64,000 bases of DNA from Nostocales cyanobacterium HT-58-2 (GCA_002163975.1 CP019636.1:62001-126000); one strand, 5' to 3'; positions 35,827-45,330 are shown, counted from the stretch's first letter. A program made the numbers and translations. The notes: generated from the sequence alone by a model not told the origin.

Positions 35827-36062
35827 TCATTTGGTGGTCTAAGCTGAAAAATATCGTATTAAGCGACAAGTCTAATGAATGAAATACAAGCTTGCTCTAA
35901 AAAGGCTCAAACCCTTTGTGCTAAGGAGCAAGTGCATTTTATTACGATAAAGAAAACTCTCTAGATTAAAGCTGTTAGCTGATCACCTTATAAAGTTCCC
36001 CACACTGCAACGTTTACCATCTGGTGGTCTAAGACTAAGGGAACATTCATTAAGCAACAAGT
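35827..36062 (+). repeat. Diverged 45-bp direct repeat, 190 bp apart
   Basis: TGGTGGTCTAAG, then ATTAAGCGACAAGT, occurs at 35827-35872 and as TGGTGGTCTAAG, then ATTAAGCAACAAGT, at 36017-36062. Spacing inside the unit is conserved. It suggests an old tandem duplication of about 190 bp. Confidence 0.55.
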
Positions 36063-36521
36063 TTTCGATACTTACTGATAAGATAACTATTACACTACAG
36101 CGAATAGCGTAGATAAGCCAATTACTTGTTATTGCAACATGATTTTTCAAACCCCTAAGAAAACGACTAGATTTGCCTAACTGAGAGGAATACTTGCAAT
36201 AATGTACGTTTAATTTTTTTATGCCACAACTTTTACTTTCACTGTTTTCAACCGCCTAATATACAGTTGATTTTGTGATTAAGTTTCCACAGTTAAATCT
36301 TATTACAAGTAAGGAAAAAAAGATAGATGTATTTGTCATAAAAATATCATCATTTTTTTTTATGTACGTTCCATCTTTGTTATCAAAAGGTTATTCTGGG
36401 AAATCTAGCAGCACTACTGTGTTATTCTTATGTTTTTGTTAACAGCCCGTCTGCTGCTGCAGAATCTTGAATTATATTTGTCATGTTCCTCTGTGTTCCT
36501 CATCAAGGTAATTGCTTTGCC

Positions 36522-36585
36522 TTTACTTTTCCAAGTTAGGAAGACTTTGTCTAGCCAAGATTCGGAAGATAAGGAAGAACTTAAG
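36522..36585 (-). promoter_or_regulatory. 12-nt-periodic promoter element, copy C
   Basis: On the minus strand from 36585 the blocks are CTTAAGTTCTTC, CTTATCTTCCGA and ATCTTGGCTAGA, then CAAAGTCTTCCTAACTTGG. It starts 12 nt beyond the LtrA gene end. The nearest downstream gene on this strand is the ThDP operon, 1.5 kb away, unless the small peptide at 35618 is real. Confidence 0.6.
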
Positions 36586-36596
36586 TCTTCAATCGG

Positions 36597-37778
36597 TTAA
36601 GAAGAAGCAGTTGTCTCACAGGCTTCAAAGATAATTTGAGCAGCGCAAATCACAGCTAAAAGCCCAATCAGCCCAACGGGTGACAAATCTGCACCAGCGA
36701 CAGCGAGGGCAAAAACAAAAGCTGCTGCTATCGCACGATATTTAACTCGTGATGGACAGCTTTGTACAGACAGAGTATTTAGACCAATAAAACTACTCAG
36801 ATAGATCATCCCAAGAGCAAGCAAGCAGATTGCTAGAGTAGTGCAAACTAACCAGCGCACTGCAGGTGGTAGTGCCATACTCGGCTGGCTTAATATAGCA
36901 TACTTTACACCAACTCCGATAGCGGCAATCCCAATGACTAGCGGTAGATGCGTGTAGAGCCAGATTTGATAAGCTGTGATGCAGCGGCATGCACGAGCAG
37001 CCTGGATTGCTGAACCACCGAGGTTGTCAAAGTAGACCCACCATAGGCTAAAAACTATAATCAAGCTGGACACTGCGGCGATCGCTGTCGAGATGTTCCA
37101 TGTTTGCTCAGCAACACCACTGACCACTGCAATAATAGACTCGCCCAACACAATCAGGGTAAACAGCCCAAAACGTTCTGGTAAGTGTGAACTGTGGGGA
37201 GCAAACTCTGCATCTAACTTCCCTGCTCTCAGGGGCGTTGCGAAGTCTAACATCAGCCCCAATGCCCAAAGCATAAAGCGCAATGGCTGTGGCACAAACG
37301 CTGATATCAGCCAGATTGCAGCAGCAGTTCCAAAGCCCCATGCGAATCGCGTTGTCAGCGCACGAGTTGCAGGTACGTGCCATCTAGCGTACAAGTATTC
37401 AATGACGAGCACAATACGAACAGCAGCGTAAGAAAGTGCAAAACCAGCTGAGTTTTCACCCAAGCCATTATGCACATTTACCGCCAGTGCAGCGACTGCA
37501 ACTATTTGTATTGCCGTTAATAACCGATGACCCAAATCGTCGGTATCAAACCGAGTGGCATACAATACTGCACCAACCCAAGTCCACCAAACAGGTACAA
37601 AGAGCACCACAAAGCAGAAGAAGCCGGAAAGCGAGATATCGTGACTAAGATTGTGGTTTAACCGCGCAATGGTCACTACAAAAATTAAGTCATAAAAAAG
37701 TTCTAACCAAGTTGCATGCCGTTCTGCTTCGCTATTTTCATCTATACGCAGCTTAGGGGGTTTCAACCACTTTTTCAT
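36597..37778 (-). CDS. LtrA-like membrane protein (low temperature requirement A family)
   Basis: The protein has 393 residues, and AAGGAGGG lies shortly before the ATG. RHATWLELFYDLIFVVTIAR with the E-LFYDL signature, and later LPERFGLFTLIVLGES, are diagnostic of the LtrA/DUF family. There are about ten to twelve membrane helices. The family was named from a cold-sensitive Listeria mutant; its molecular activity is not known. The gene stands alone between the promoter element copy C and a small zinc-ribbon gene. Confidence 0.87.
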   Translation of the reverse strand: MKKWLKPPKLRIDENSEAERHATWLELFYDLIFVVTIARLNHNLSHDISLSGFFCFVVLFVPVWWTWVGAVLYATRFDTDDLGHRLLTAIQIVAVAALAVNVHNGLGENSAGFALSYAAVRIVLVIEYLYARWHVPATRALTTRFAWGFGTAAAIWLISAFVPQPLRFMLWALGLMLDFATPLRAGKLDAEFAPHSSHLPERFGLFTLIVLGESIIAVVSGVAEQTWNISTAIAAVSSLIIVFSLWWVYFDNLGGSAIQAARACRCITAYQIWLYTHLPLVIGIAAIGVGVKYAILSQPSMALPPAVRWLVCTTLAICLLALGMIYLSSFIGLNTLSVQSCPSRVKYRAIAAAFVFALAVAGADLSPVGLIGLLAVICAAQIIFEACETTASS

Positions 37779-37877
37779 CCTGTAAACCCTCCTTTTCTTC
37801 AGTAGAGATTTTATTAAAGAGGATGAGCAAAGAAGACAGAGGGAGAAGAGAAAGGAAACTTCAAAACTTGGCTATTT

Positions 37878-38030
37878 TCAAACCTTGAGCGGTGAATTTT
37901 TCATTAATGAACGATGGCTGTCTAAGTCCAATAACGGCATTTGTTGCCAGCAGTTTCGGCAGAACCAGTATACCTGATTATTACGAATATGTTGCAGGAG
38001 TCGCTGAGAGCAGCAAGGACAATTTTTCAT
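37878..38030 (-). CDS. Conserved 50-residue Cys-rich zinc-ribbon-like protein
   Basis: ATG 38030 opens MKNCPCCSQRLLQHI, then VYWFCRNCWQQMPLL. The CPxC-type pair (Cys4, Cys6, Cys7) and FCRNC pair (Cys24, Cys27) fit a small zinc ribbon. From memory, short proteins of the same wording (CPCCSxxLLRHxR, VYWFCxxCWQEMP) are common in cyanobacteria, where their job is unknown. The size is full length for that group. It is in the 325-nt space between LtrA and the stress protein on the same strand. Confidence 0.72.
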   Translation of the reverse strand: MKNCPCCSQRLLQHIRNNQVYWFCRNCWQQMPLLDLDSHRSLMKNSPLKV

Positions 38031-38103
38031 ATGAGCAGCTTGTTTAGATCTGAGCGATGAAAGCTTTTATCAGAACTCTCTGCGAGGCAGTATTACCTAA
38101 AAT

Positions 38104-38616
38104 TCAGACAGTAACTTTTTTATTAAGGTTGTATCCAGCATTTGATAAAACTTCCCTCGCCTTTTCTTGCTCCTGAGTCGTTCCTATCATCAAAAGAGCA
38201 AAGTTTCCAGCTTTGATTGCGTTTTCGCACAAAAGCGCAGAATCTTTTTCGACTAGTCCTATGAATGCACCCGCCATACCTCCCACTGCTGCGCCAGCAG
38301 CATCTCCTATAATCAAACCTTCTATCCCTCCTGCTAGTAACCCGAGAATTGATCCTGCAACAACAATCTGACCAATTCCGGGAATAAATACAGTTGCAGC
38401 CCCAGTCAGTACACCAAACAACCCACCAACGAGAGATGCCCAATGCCCAACTTCTTTTGCACCTTTGCTAGCACTATCTTTCCAGCTAATAAACTCTTCA
38501 TCTTTACCAACAATCGAGACTTTGCGCAGGTCAAATCCTGCCTTTCGTAATTCAAATACAGCATTTTCTATGTCACTGTGAGTCGGGAAAAAACCAATTA
38601 ATGCGTGTGTTGTCAT
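38104..38616 (-). CDS. General stress protein 17M-like membrane-associated protein
   Basis: The protein has 170 residues. The N-terminus ALIGFFPTHSDIENAVFELR matches the ferredoxin-like domain of heat-induced YflT/GSP17M proteins. It is followed by a long Gly/Ala-rich hydrophobic hairpin (LVGGLFGVLTGAATVFIPGI and GGMAGAFIGLV), and a second short domain closes the protein. It is probably embedded in or coating the membrane. Relatives are induced by heat, salt or drought; the mechanism is unknown. Confidence 0.78.
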   Translation of the reverse strand: MTTHALIGFFPTHSDIENAVFELRKAGFDLRKVSIVGKDEEFISWKDSASKGAKEVGHWASLVGGLFGVLTGAATVFIPGIGQIVVAGSILGLLAGGIEGLIIGDAAGAAVGGMAGAFIGLVEKDSALLCENAIKAGNFALLMIGTTQEQEKAREVLSNAGYNLNKKVTV

Positions 38617-38812
38617 GTCATTAACTCTTGATTCAAAAAACTCTAGATAACTGGGAACAGAAAATGAGAAAATAGAGATTTATTCTGGAGATAAGGGATA
38701 TGGAAAATACTTTTTTCAAAGTTTGCCAATCATGCTGATATTAGCATTCAAAAGAATTCCTTAATCCAATATACTAATGTCATTTTTTCACGAATAATTG
38801 AGGATAATTCTG

Positions 38813-39745
38813 CTAAAAAGCAAGAGCAATTTCCGATTTGGATGAGATTTGTTTTCGCATAACCTTAATTAACTCTAAAGTTTTTACATAGGCAACCTTC
38901 TCTCCTTTATGTTCAAAGTCTTCAGCTGCTTTTTGTAAATCCCAGATCGCAGCTTGTTCATAACCAAGCTGATAGAAGGTTATACCTCGGTTAAAATAAG
39001 CTTGTCCATGACTTGGGTTAAGCCGCAGTGAGTCAGTAAAATCACTTACTGCGCCTAGCTCATCTCCAATTTTTATACAAGCACAACCCCGGTTAAAGTA
39101 AGCTCTGTAGTCGTTGGCGTTGAGACGAATTGCCATCCTAAAGTCAAGCATAGCTGCTTGTGTGTCTGCTAACGCAAAACGAGCTAACCCGCGATCATTG
39201 TAAATATCGGCAAGTTGGGGTAGCAAGTGCTGGGGAATCACAGACAAAGCTCGATTGTAGTCAGCGATCGCGTCTGAGTAATTTCCTATTCCGGCACTCG
39301 CTATTCCTCGGTTGTAATAAGCTCTGAAATCATAATGTTTGAGCCTAATTGCTTCATTATTATCGGCAATAGCAGCTCGATAATCTCCAAGCCTGTAGTG
39401 GGCAAGTCCACGGTTAAGATAAGCTTGAGCATTGTTAGGCGCTAAATTTATCACCTGAGTGCAATCTGCGATCGCATTGTGATAATCTTGTAACTCGAGA
39501 TAACCAAGACAGCGATTACTATAAGCTGTGTCAAAATCTGCATTAATTTGAATTGCCTGAGTTAAATCTTTGATAGCTTGTTGGTAATTGCCGTGCAGGA
39601 TCTTTTCTACCCCCACTTTGAAGAAGTCTCTTGCTGTGACTTGAGTGTCAATGACGGGTAATGAATGTGTCGGTAGAACTGGAAGAAAACAGGTGAGTGC
39701 GACGACAATACTAAAACTGAGAATGAATCGGTTTAAGCGATTCAT
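38813..39745 (-). CDS. Exported TPR-repeat protein
   Basis: The protein has 310 residues from ATG 39745. A signal peptide (LNRFILSFSIVVALTCFLPV) is followed by about seven tetratricopeptide units with the pattern AxxxxxxAIxLNPNxAxAYxNRG, for example AIQINADFDTAYSNRCLGYL. TPR units form a helical scaffold for protein binding. The protein should act in the periplasm or at the outer membrane. No partner is apparent from neighbours. Intergenic 39746-40018 holds no clear regulatory site. Confidence 0.82.
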   Translation of the reverse strand: MNRLNRFILSFSIVVALTCFLPVLPTHSLPVIDTQVTARDFFKVGVEKILHGNYQQAIKDLTQAIQINADFDTAYSNRCLGYLELQDYHNAIADCTQVINLAPNNAQAYLNRGLAHYRLGDYRAAIADNNEAIRLKHYDFRAYYNRGIASAGIGNYSDAIADYNRALSVIPQHLLPQLADIYNDRGLARFALADTQAAMLDFRMAIRLNANDYRAYFNRGCACIKIGDELGAVSDFTDSLRLNPSHGQAYFNRGITFYQLGYEQAAIWDLQKAAEDFEHKGEKVAYVKTLELIKVMRKQISSKSEIALAF

Positions 39746-40018
39746 AAGCACATATCACATTTCTAGTACAACAAAAATATTACAGTGGGCAATGTCCAGC
39801 CCATAATTGGAAGAACAGAAGCATTCAATACACTCGAAGTAACGAATTATTTAGATAATTTGAGCAGGTAGGACAGTAGAAGAACCTAAGCTACACAAGC
39901 AACCAGACTCTGTAGTCAAGTTTGGCGATAGCAACCCAGGTACAAGTTGCTATGCCATTGTTCAATAGAATGATTACTCTGACGCGATAGAGTCTACATA
40001 AATACTTATTCCTACAGA

Positions 40019-41122
40019 TTATTTAAGTGGTTGCAGTGTTTGATTAGAGGTAGACACGCTAGTTGTATTGAAGGCTGTACGAAGGGCAAATGCAGCATCC
40101 TCAATTAACGTTTTGGCAGCGTCAAGCTTATCAGTCATCAGTAGAAAGTCGTGAATCTGTCCAGGATAGATCTTTGCAATAGTAGGTATACCTGCATTCT
40201 TAAGCTTTTGGGCGTAGCTCTGTCCTTCATCGCGATAGCCGTCAAATTCTGCATCAGCGACAAATGCGGGTGGTAATCCTTTAACATTGGCGAATAAGGG
40301 AGAAACAAGAGGATCTTTTGGATCGTACCCTTTAGGTAGATAAACGTGATTTACAGCATTCATCTCGTATGCACGGGACAGCCAGGGACCATTAGCAAAC
40401 GACTTCCATGATTCAGAACTTAGTGTCACATCCGTAACCGGATAGAAAAGGACTTGATAGCTCACCTTGATTTGCCCAGCATCGCGTGCACGGATGGCGC
40501 TGACGGCAGCAAGATTACCTCCTACACTGTCTCCAGCAACAGCCAGACGGGTCTCATCAATTCCTAGTTTGTTCGCATTGCTGTGAATCCAGTTTAGAAC
40601 AGCGAATGCGTCATCAGTTTGGGCTGGAAATTTGTGTTCTGGTGTGAGCTTATAATCTACAGCCACGAATACACAACCAGAGCGATTGGCAAGCATTCGC
40701 AGAGGTGCATCGTGGCTGTCGAGGCTTCCCTTCTCAAATCCGCCACCATGGGTGTAAATGACAGCAGGAAGTTTGTCAGTTTTTGGGCGATATATTCGGA
40801 TTGGGATTGCACCATTAGAACTGGGCACTGACAAATTTTCTACTTGGTAAATTTGCTCTGGCTTTCCTCCAAGTTTAATAAACAAAGCGTTGATTGCCTT
40901 TCGCTTGGCGTGAATTTCGGCTGGCGGTCCACCAGACTTTGCAGTTTCTTCGAGGATAGCCTTCGCTTGTGGGTCAAGCTGAGAATCGATTGGTTTTCCT
41001 GTAACAAGGTCTTTGAACATAGGCTCCTTTTTGGGTAATGTTAAACCCATGAGTGGTACTGAACCAATAAGGGCAACTGCTGTGAATGTAGTAATAATTA
41101 CCTTTCTAGTTGTGGCTTTCAT
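40019..41122 (-). CDS. HSL-family alpha/beta-hydrolase with signal-anchor
   Basis: The protein has 367 residues from ATG 41122; the frame extends to 41221 but this start gives a clean signal sequence (KVIITTFTAVALIGSVPLMG). HGGG oxyanion motif, GDSVGG with the nucleophile Ser, AEFDGYRDEG and GQIHDF supply the esterase triad. It is likely secreted or tethered in the periplasm, unlike its relative at 9584. The promoter element copy D lies 484 nt upstream. The substrate is unknown. Confidence 0.85.
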   Translation of the reverse strand: MKATTRKVIITTFTAVALIGSVPLMGLTLPKKEPMFKDLVTGKPIDSQLDPQAKAILEETAKSGGPPAEIHAKRKAINALFIKLGGKPEQIYQVENLSVPSSNGAIPIRIYRPKTDKLPAVIYTHGGGFEKGSLDSHDAPLRMLANRSGCVFVAVDYKLTPEHKFPAQTDDAFAVLNWIHSNANKLGIDETRLAVAGDSVGGNLAAVSAIRARDAGQIKVSYQVLFYPVTDVTLSSESWKSFANGPWLSRAYEMNAVNHVYLPKGYDPKDPLVSPLFANVKGLPPAFVADAEFDGYRDEGQSYAQKLKNAGIPTIAKIYPGQIHDFLLMTDKLDAAKTLIEDAAFALRTAFNTTSVSTSNQTLQPLK

Positions 41123-41306
41123 AGAAATACAACTTGTTGGTAGTGACATGAGATGTATGACTGACCTAAGAAAAACTTCGTTACCGTCTGCTGCAACAAG
41201 AGATTGTAAGCTGAGACACATTACTCTCAGCTTTGCTAACTATGTAAAACAAACAAATTATATAAAGCACAGTCCTCTAAGTACTATGCTGAAACATATT
41301 GTGAAT

Positions 41307-41436
41307 AAAACTTACGCATTGACATAGTTATGTATACTTTTTTAATGTCTTGGTGAAGAAGATTTTCTAGAATGAATTCCCTCATAAGTCTGGGATAGGA
41401 AGCACTGCAGTCAAAATGACATATTGCGTAAGTTTT
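41307..41436. mobile_element. 130-bp MITE with AAAACTTACGCA ends
   Basis: AAAACTTACGCA at 41307-41318 is perfectly inverted as TGCGTAAGTTTT at 41425-41436. The ends resemble those of common cyanobacterial insertion sequences, but no transposase lies between them. Confidence 0.7.
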
Positions 41437-41542
41437 AAAATGCCGAAGTTTTAGAAACACATCACCAACGCCTTTGTTTATCTTTATTGGCAGTTTGCTC
41501 TTTACTCGATTCCGAGCACAAATTAACTGTTGTTTATCCTTG

Positions 41543-41606
41543 TCTATCTTCTCGATTTAGAAAGCCTTTATCTAGAGAATATTGGGATTTTAAGAATGAA
41601 CTTAAG
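41543..41606 (-). promoter_or_regulatory. 12-nt-periodic promoter element, copy D
   Basis: On the minus strand from 41606 the blocks are CTTAAGTTCATT, CTTAAAATCCCA and ATATTCTCTAGA, then TAAAGGCTTTCTAAATCG. It points to the esterase at 41122. Copy K faces the other way 98 nt further on. Confidence 0.65.
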
Positions 41607-41703
41607 TTTTATAGTTGTACCATTAGTCAAAGTAAATAAATGTCATTTTTTATGGATTATATACAATTAATATTTTTGGATATAATATTATTTCAAAAGA
41701 ATC

Positions 41704-41767
41704 TTAACTTAATCCTTAACTTCCTAATTTACATTTGGCAAAAAATAATTATTTTGAGAAACTCCTG
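41704..41767 (+). promoter_or_regulatory. 12-nt-periodic promoter element, copy K
   Basis: The blocks are CTTAACTTAATC, CTTAACTTCCTA and ATTTACATTTGG. It points to the SnoaL chimera, 132 nt downstream. Confidence 0.6.
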
Positions 41768-41835
41768 GATAAAGTGGCTTTTTAAGACAAAGCCTCAATC
41801 TTACTAATTAACTTCAGAAAGGTCTAGCTTCTCTT

Positions 41836-42387
41836 ATGCTGGAACACAAAATCGTAATTCCCATAAAAGATAGTTCTAGTCAAGTTTTAAATTTACCTAC
41901 ACAGCAGCAAACTTTAAAGTCAGAAATAAAACTATCAGAAAGGATGCCTGGGAAAGCAACTGACTTGGTTCTACAGTTATTCTCACGAGGTGAATCCTTT
42001 GACCCAGATGGTTTTATTACTTTCTTTACCGACACACCAGTTTATCAGTTTGGCAATTTTGAGGTGTGTTTTGATAAAGCTGCCATTAAAAAATCTGCAG
42101 AAAATTTCCTCAGCAGAATCTCAGCGGTGTACCACGAAATTAAAATGATGTGGGAAAGTGGCAACACTGTATTTGTGGAAATGGATATCACTTATTGGCG
42201 TAAGGATGGCTCAATCATTTGCCTACCCTGTTGTGACATCTTTCGCCTGGAAGGTGACAAGTTTTCTGAACAATGGTGCAATCATCAATATGTCATCAGT
42301 CCACTCGTATGCCACAGTAAAAACCGTCGCACCCTATGCAGCTTCAAAGGGGGGAATCACTGCTTTAACTCGCAACATGGCTATTGA
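41836..42387 (+). CDS. SnoaL-fold protein with out-of-frame tail (deletion chimera)
   Basis: The frame encodes 183 residues. Residues about 30-145 are an NTF2-like domain very close to the gene at 21241 (LFSRGESFDPDGFITFFTDT, PVYQFGN, YWRKDGS, CDIFRLEGDKFSE). At about base 42270 the sequence switches to the 3' part of an SDR gene, which is read here in the wrong frame, adding some 38 meaningless residues. The last strand of the SnoaL fold (RIFMDANPVF in the relative) is lost, so the protein may be unstable. The promoter element copy K suggests it is still transcribed. Confidence 0.6.
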   Translation: MLEHKIVIPIKDSSSQVLNLPTQQQTLKSEIKLSERMPGKATDLVLQLFSRGESFDPDGFITFFTDTPVYQFGNFEVCFDKAAIKKSAENFLSRISAVYHEIKMMWESGNTVFVEMDITYWRKDGSIICLPCCDIFRLEGDKFSEQWCNHQYVISPLVCHSKNRRTLCSFKGGNHCFNSQHGY

Positions 42388-42649
42388 CTACGGTCCAACC
42401 ATTCGGGTGAATGCCATTGCACCGGGTTGGGTCTTGACGCCTCTTATTAAAAGCATTTTTGATCATCACGATAACCCAGCTTTGCAACAGCGTTTGGTCG
42501 AGGAAAGGCAGGTGATGAAGCGCATTGGTACCCCTGAGGATATAGGCTATGCAGCTGCTTTCTTAGCCAGTGACGAGGCTTCTTTCATCACTGGCACACA
42601 GTTATTTGTAGATGGTGGTTTGACTGCCCAACTCGAAAGCAATTGGTGA
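42271..42649 (+). pseudogene. SDR 3' fragment fused after the SnoaL gene
   Basis: In frame 2 the sequence reads NNGAIINMSSVHSYATV, YAASKGGITALTRNMAIDYG, APGWVLTPLI and ends FVDGGLTAQLESNW. It is about 85% like the SDR at 16665 from the catalytic Ser onward. The Rossmann half with TGxxxGIG and NNAG is gone. No own start codon fits, so it is the 3' scar of a deletion between adjacent SnoaL and SDR genes. Confidence 0.8.
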
Positions 42650-42830
42650 ATAGCTTTCCTTAAGCGAGAATGCTTACCTATTTCCGGCATTTTTCTCACC
42701 AGTGAATCAAAGATTACAACGGGAGCTTGTTATAAATAATATCGTGTCCGTCCAAAAACTTATCACAAAGACTGCAGGGGGAAGCGGGACAGGGTTTTAA
42801 AGTTTTTGCACAGATGCACCGAATAATAAC

Positions 42831-42960
42831 TAATACCAAATAAAAAAATGTTTGCGACAGATAACCCAACCCGCTCTGTTGGGTACCCTCCCTTTGGTAA
42901 AAGCAGGGTTGGGGAGTGGTTCAACCGATGTGTTGCATTCTTTTTTCAAATTGGTATAAT
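42831..42960. mobile_element. MITE with TATACCAATTTGAAAAAAG-type ends
   Basis: The left end TAATACCAAATAAAAAAATG and the right end, inverse ATTATACCAATTTGAAAAAA, flank a 130-bp interior with ACCCAACCC/GGGTTGGG pairing. This is a widespread cyanobacterial miniature element. The remaining 42650-43282 holds nothing I recognise. Confidence 0.7.
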
Positions 42961-43282
42961 TAAAAGGACCTAGTATCATTAGTGCTTTTGGCGCACAGAG
43001 AAAAAGTTTTCACTCAAATGGCACAAATGTAGGAATAGTAACTAATCAACCGGACTTGGTATAAATCACTTAATTATTGAAATACATCCTAATCTGCAAA
43101 AATCAACGGAGTCAGATGGCTATGGGGCTTCTTATGTGAGCTTTATAGCCTTTTTTGTCACTCTGTCAGAACAGTATTTATCAAAGAGTTCTTGCTTACA
43201 ATCACTGGACCTATCCTTTTCTAGCGCAAAATGCTCATCGTTCTCTTGTGTCACCGCTTTCAACCTCAATTCACACCGTCAG

Positions 43283-43330
43283 CTTAATTTCTTCCTTAAC
43301 CTCCCGATCTTCGCTGGCTAGACAAGCAAT
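43283..43330 (+). promoter_or_regulatory. 12-nt-periodic promoter element, copy O
   Basis: The blocks are CTTAATTTCTTC, CTTAACCTCCCG and ATCTTCGCTGGC, then TAGACAAGC. It points to the histidine kinase gene, 350 nt downstream. Confidence 0.6.
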
Positions 43331-43632
43331 TATTAAAAAAAAATAAAGATTATTGTTAGATAGTGAAATAGACACAACTGAGATAGCGTTGAGAAAAACC
43401 AAGACTGTTGCTTTCCCAGTGAGACTGACGCAGTGATAGAGCTATCTCCATCTAGATGCAAGTGGCATGCTGTCATACGAGAGCCTATGCAGATTTGATG
43501 TCTTTGGATACCGACATAAAAGCTTTACTGGAGGATTAGCCAGAGACGTTTGAGCTTACTGTTGTCAGCATTTCGTTAGGTGCGTTACGTCCTTTTTTAT
43601 CAATCTTGATTATCCCACACTCAGGTGAGTAT

Positions 43633-45057
43633 ATGCAGACTGAACCGAAAGTCAACATTCTCCTAATTGACGATTATCCAGAAAATTTGCTAGCCCTAGA
43701 GACGATACTAGACAGCTTAGATCAGAATCTGGTGAAGGCAAATTCGGGTGAAGAAGCCTTAAAATGTCTTCTCAACCAAGATTTTGCCGTAATTCTACTT
43801 GACGTCCAGATGCCTGGAATGGATGGATTTGAGACGGCAACACTGATTCGACAACGAGAGCGATCGCGTTACACCCCGATTATTTTCTTGACAGCATCTA
43901 GCACAAACGACGATCTGATGTTTAGAGGTTATTCCTGTGGTGCAGTGGACTACCTGTTCAAGCCTATTCCAGCAGAAATATTGAGATCAAAAATTGCGGT
44001 ATTTGTCGATCTGTTTAAGAAGACAAAACAGGTCACACAACAAGCGGCGCAACTCAAAACACAAGAATTTCAACTGTTGTCGCAACAACAGGAAAAACAC
44101 ATAGCTTTAGGTAAGTTGGCCGCTGGACTTGCTCATGAACTGAATAATCCAGCATCAGCAGCACGTCGGATAAGAGGACAATTGTGCTATAAAATACAAG
44201 TCTTACAGTCAATTGCGCTTAGATTTATTGAGCAACATCTCACACCGTCTCAGCTAGAGTATTTGTTAAAGCTTAAGCGGGATGCCATTGAGTCCACTGC
44301 TAAACTTAAACATTTAGATTCCTTGGCTGATATTGATTTGGAAGACGAACTCATAGACTGGTTAGAGTCACATGGTATACCGCAAGGGTGGGATGTTGCT
44401 CCTACCTTGGTTGCGGCTGGACTTAATGGTTTAGCGTTAGAAGAAATTAGCCAGCAAATGATGACAGATCAACTCAAAGACGTACTGAGTTGGTTAGAAG
44501 CAACGCTATCTGTAACAAGTATGTTAGATGTACTGACTCAAAGCACTGAGCGCATCTTTGAACTAGTCGCGGCTGTCAAGGCTTACTCATACATGGATCG
44601 GGCTCCCCTACAATATGTAGATTTGCATGAAGACCTTGACAACACTCTTACTATTTTTAGCTATAAAGTAAGAGCCTACAGTGTGACTTTGATACGTGAG
44701 TACGAGCAGAACTTACCATCTATTCAAGCTTATGGGAGTGCATTGAATCAGGTATGGACAAATTTAATTGAGAACGCCATCAATTCTCTAGATAAAGGAG
44801 GTACAGTTTGGGTACGTACTTCAAGTGAAAAGGACTACATCATAGTGGAGATTGCAGATAACGGTCCAGGAATTCCCCTGGAGATTCAGTCCCAAATTTT
44901 TGAGCCTTTTTTTACAACAAAGGAAGTCAGGACAGGAACAGAATTAGGTCTGGATACTGCTTATCAGATTGTAGTGCGTCAGCATAAAGGAGACATTCGC
45001 TGCTTTTCTCAGCAAGGCGATACACGCTTTCGGGTTCGTCTACCCAGAAAATTTTAA
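43633..45057 (+). CDS. Response regulator-histidine kinase hybrid
   Basis: The protein has 474 residues from ATG 43633, chosen because AGGTGAG lies just upstream; a TTG at 43606 is open. An N-terminal receiver domain (VNILLIDDYPENLLALETIL, phospho-acceptor Asp in LLDVQMPGMDG, Lys in FKP) leads through a coiled segment to the HisKA box GLAHELNNPASAA. The ATPase has NLIENAINSL, ADNGPGIP and FEPFFTTKEV; the last glycine box reads GTELGL instead of GTGLGL. No membrane segment, so it is a cytosolic sensor kinase probably taking signals through its receiver. Kinases of this form often neighbour response regulator-thioredoxin-reductase fusions, like the one at 49111. It has its own copy of the shared promoter element. 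Confidence 0.85.
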   Translation: MQTEPKVNILLIDDYPENLLALETILDSLDQNLVKANSGEEALKCLLNQDFAVILLDVQMPGMDGFETATLIRQRERSRYTPIIFLTASSTNDDLMFRGYSCGAVDYLFKPIPAEILRSKIAVFVDLFKKTKQVTQQAAQLKTQEFQLLSQQQEKHIALGKLAAGLAHELNNPASAARRIRGQLCYKIQVLQSIALRFIEQHLTPSQLEYLLKLKRDAIESTAKLKHLDSLADIDLEDELIDWLESHGIPQGWDVAPTLVAAGLNGLALEEISQQMMTDQLKDVLSWLEATLSVTSMLDVLTQSTERIFELVAAVKAYSYMDRAPLQYVDLHEDLDNTLTIFSYKVRAYSVTLIREYEQNLPSIQAYGSALNQVWTNLIENAINSLDKGGTVWVRTSSEKDYIIVEIADNGPGIPLEIQSQIFEPFFTTKEVRTGTELGLDTAYQIVVRQHKGDIRCFSQQGDTRFRVRLPRKF

Positions 45058-45154
45058 GTAAGCATTGTAAATTCTAAGTCACCCCGTCAGCTAGCAGTCT
45101 TGGGAATGGATTGAACAGATGAAACAGCCAGATGTCACCAGCCCAAAAGAGTTT

Positions 45155-45330
45155 TTGACACTCCCACGGCTTCAAGCCGTGGGATTCTTGGCTCAATGAA
45201 TCAACTTGTCTAACTGAGTTTCCCCAATTAAACAGTGGTTGGTTTCTCCCCAAGCGTTATGAGTTTCGGTGTGCCCCACCGTACTTAATTGATATCCAGC
45301 TTGTTTGAGTGCTTTGTCTAAAATATTGAT
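45155..45330 (-). ncRNA. Probable omega RNA of TnpB (overlapping tnpB 3' end)
   Basis: In IS200/IS605 elements the guide RNA is made from the 3' end of tnpB and the right-end hairpin. The end of this gene and the stem at 45162-45184 have that arrangement, so a guide RNA ending at the element border near 45155 is expected. The borders are inferred and no expression signal was seen. Confidence 0.4.
45162..45184 (-). mobile_element. Right-end hairpin of the IS200/IS605 element
   Basis: TCCCACGGC-ttcaa-GCCGTGGGA is a perfect 9-bp stem 8 nt beyond the tnpB stop, preceded by TTGACAC on the + strand. This is the usual right-end structure of IS605-type elements. Confidence 0.75.

Larger units (their letters stand above)
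35083..36596. other. 1.5-kb region upstream of the ThDP operon
   Basis: No convincing gene is present. It contains a cluster of six GTAC-centred motifs (35195-35363), a possible 32-residue peptide (35618-35716), a diverged ~45-bp direct repeat (35827 and 36017) and promoter element copy C at its far end. The length and repeats suggest a complex regulatory region or decayed genes. Confidence 0.5.

Noticed and set aside
43136..43346. Two overlapping short frames before the histidine kinase
   Set aside because: No recognisable motif or ribosome site, and they overlap promoter element copy O.
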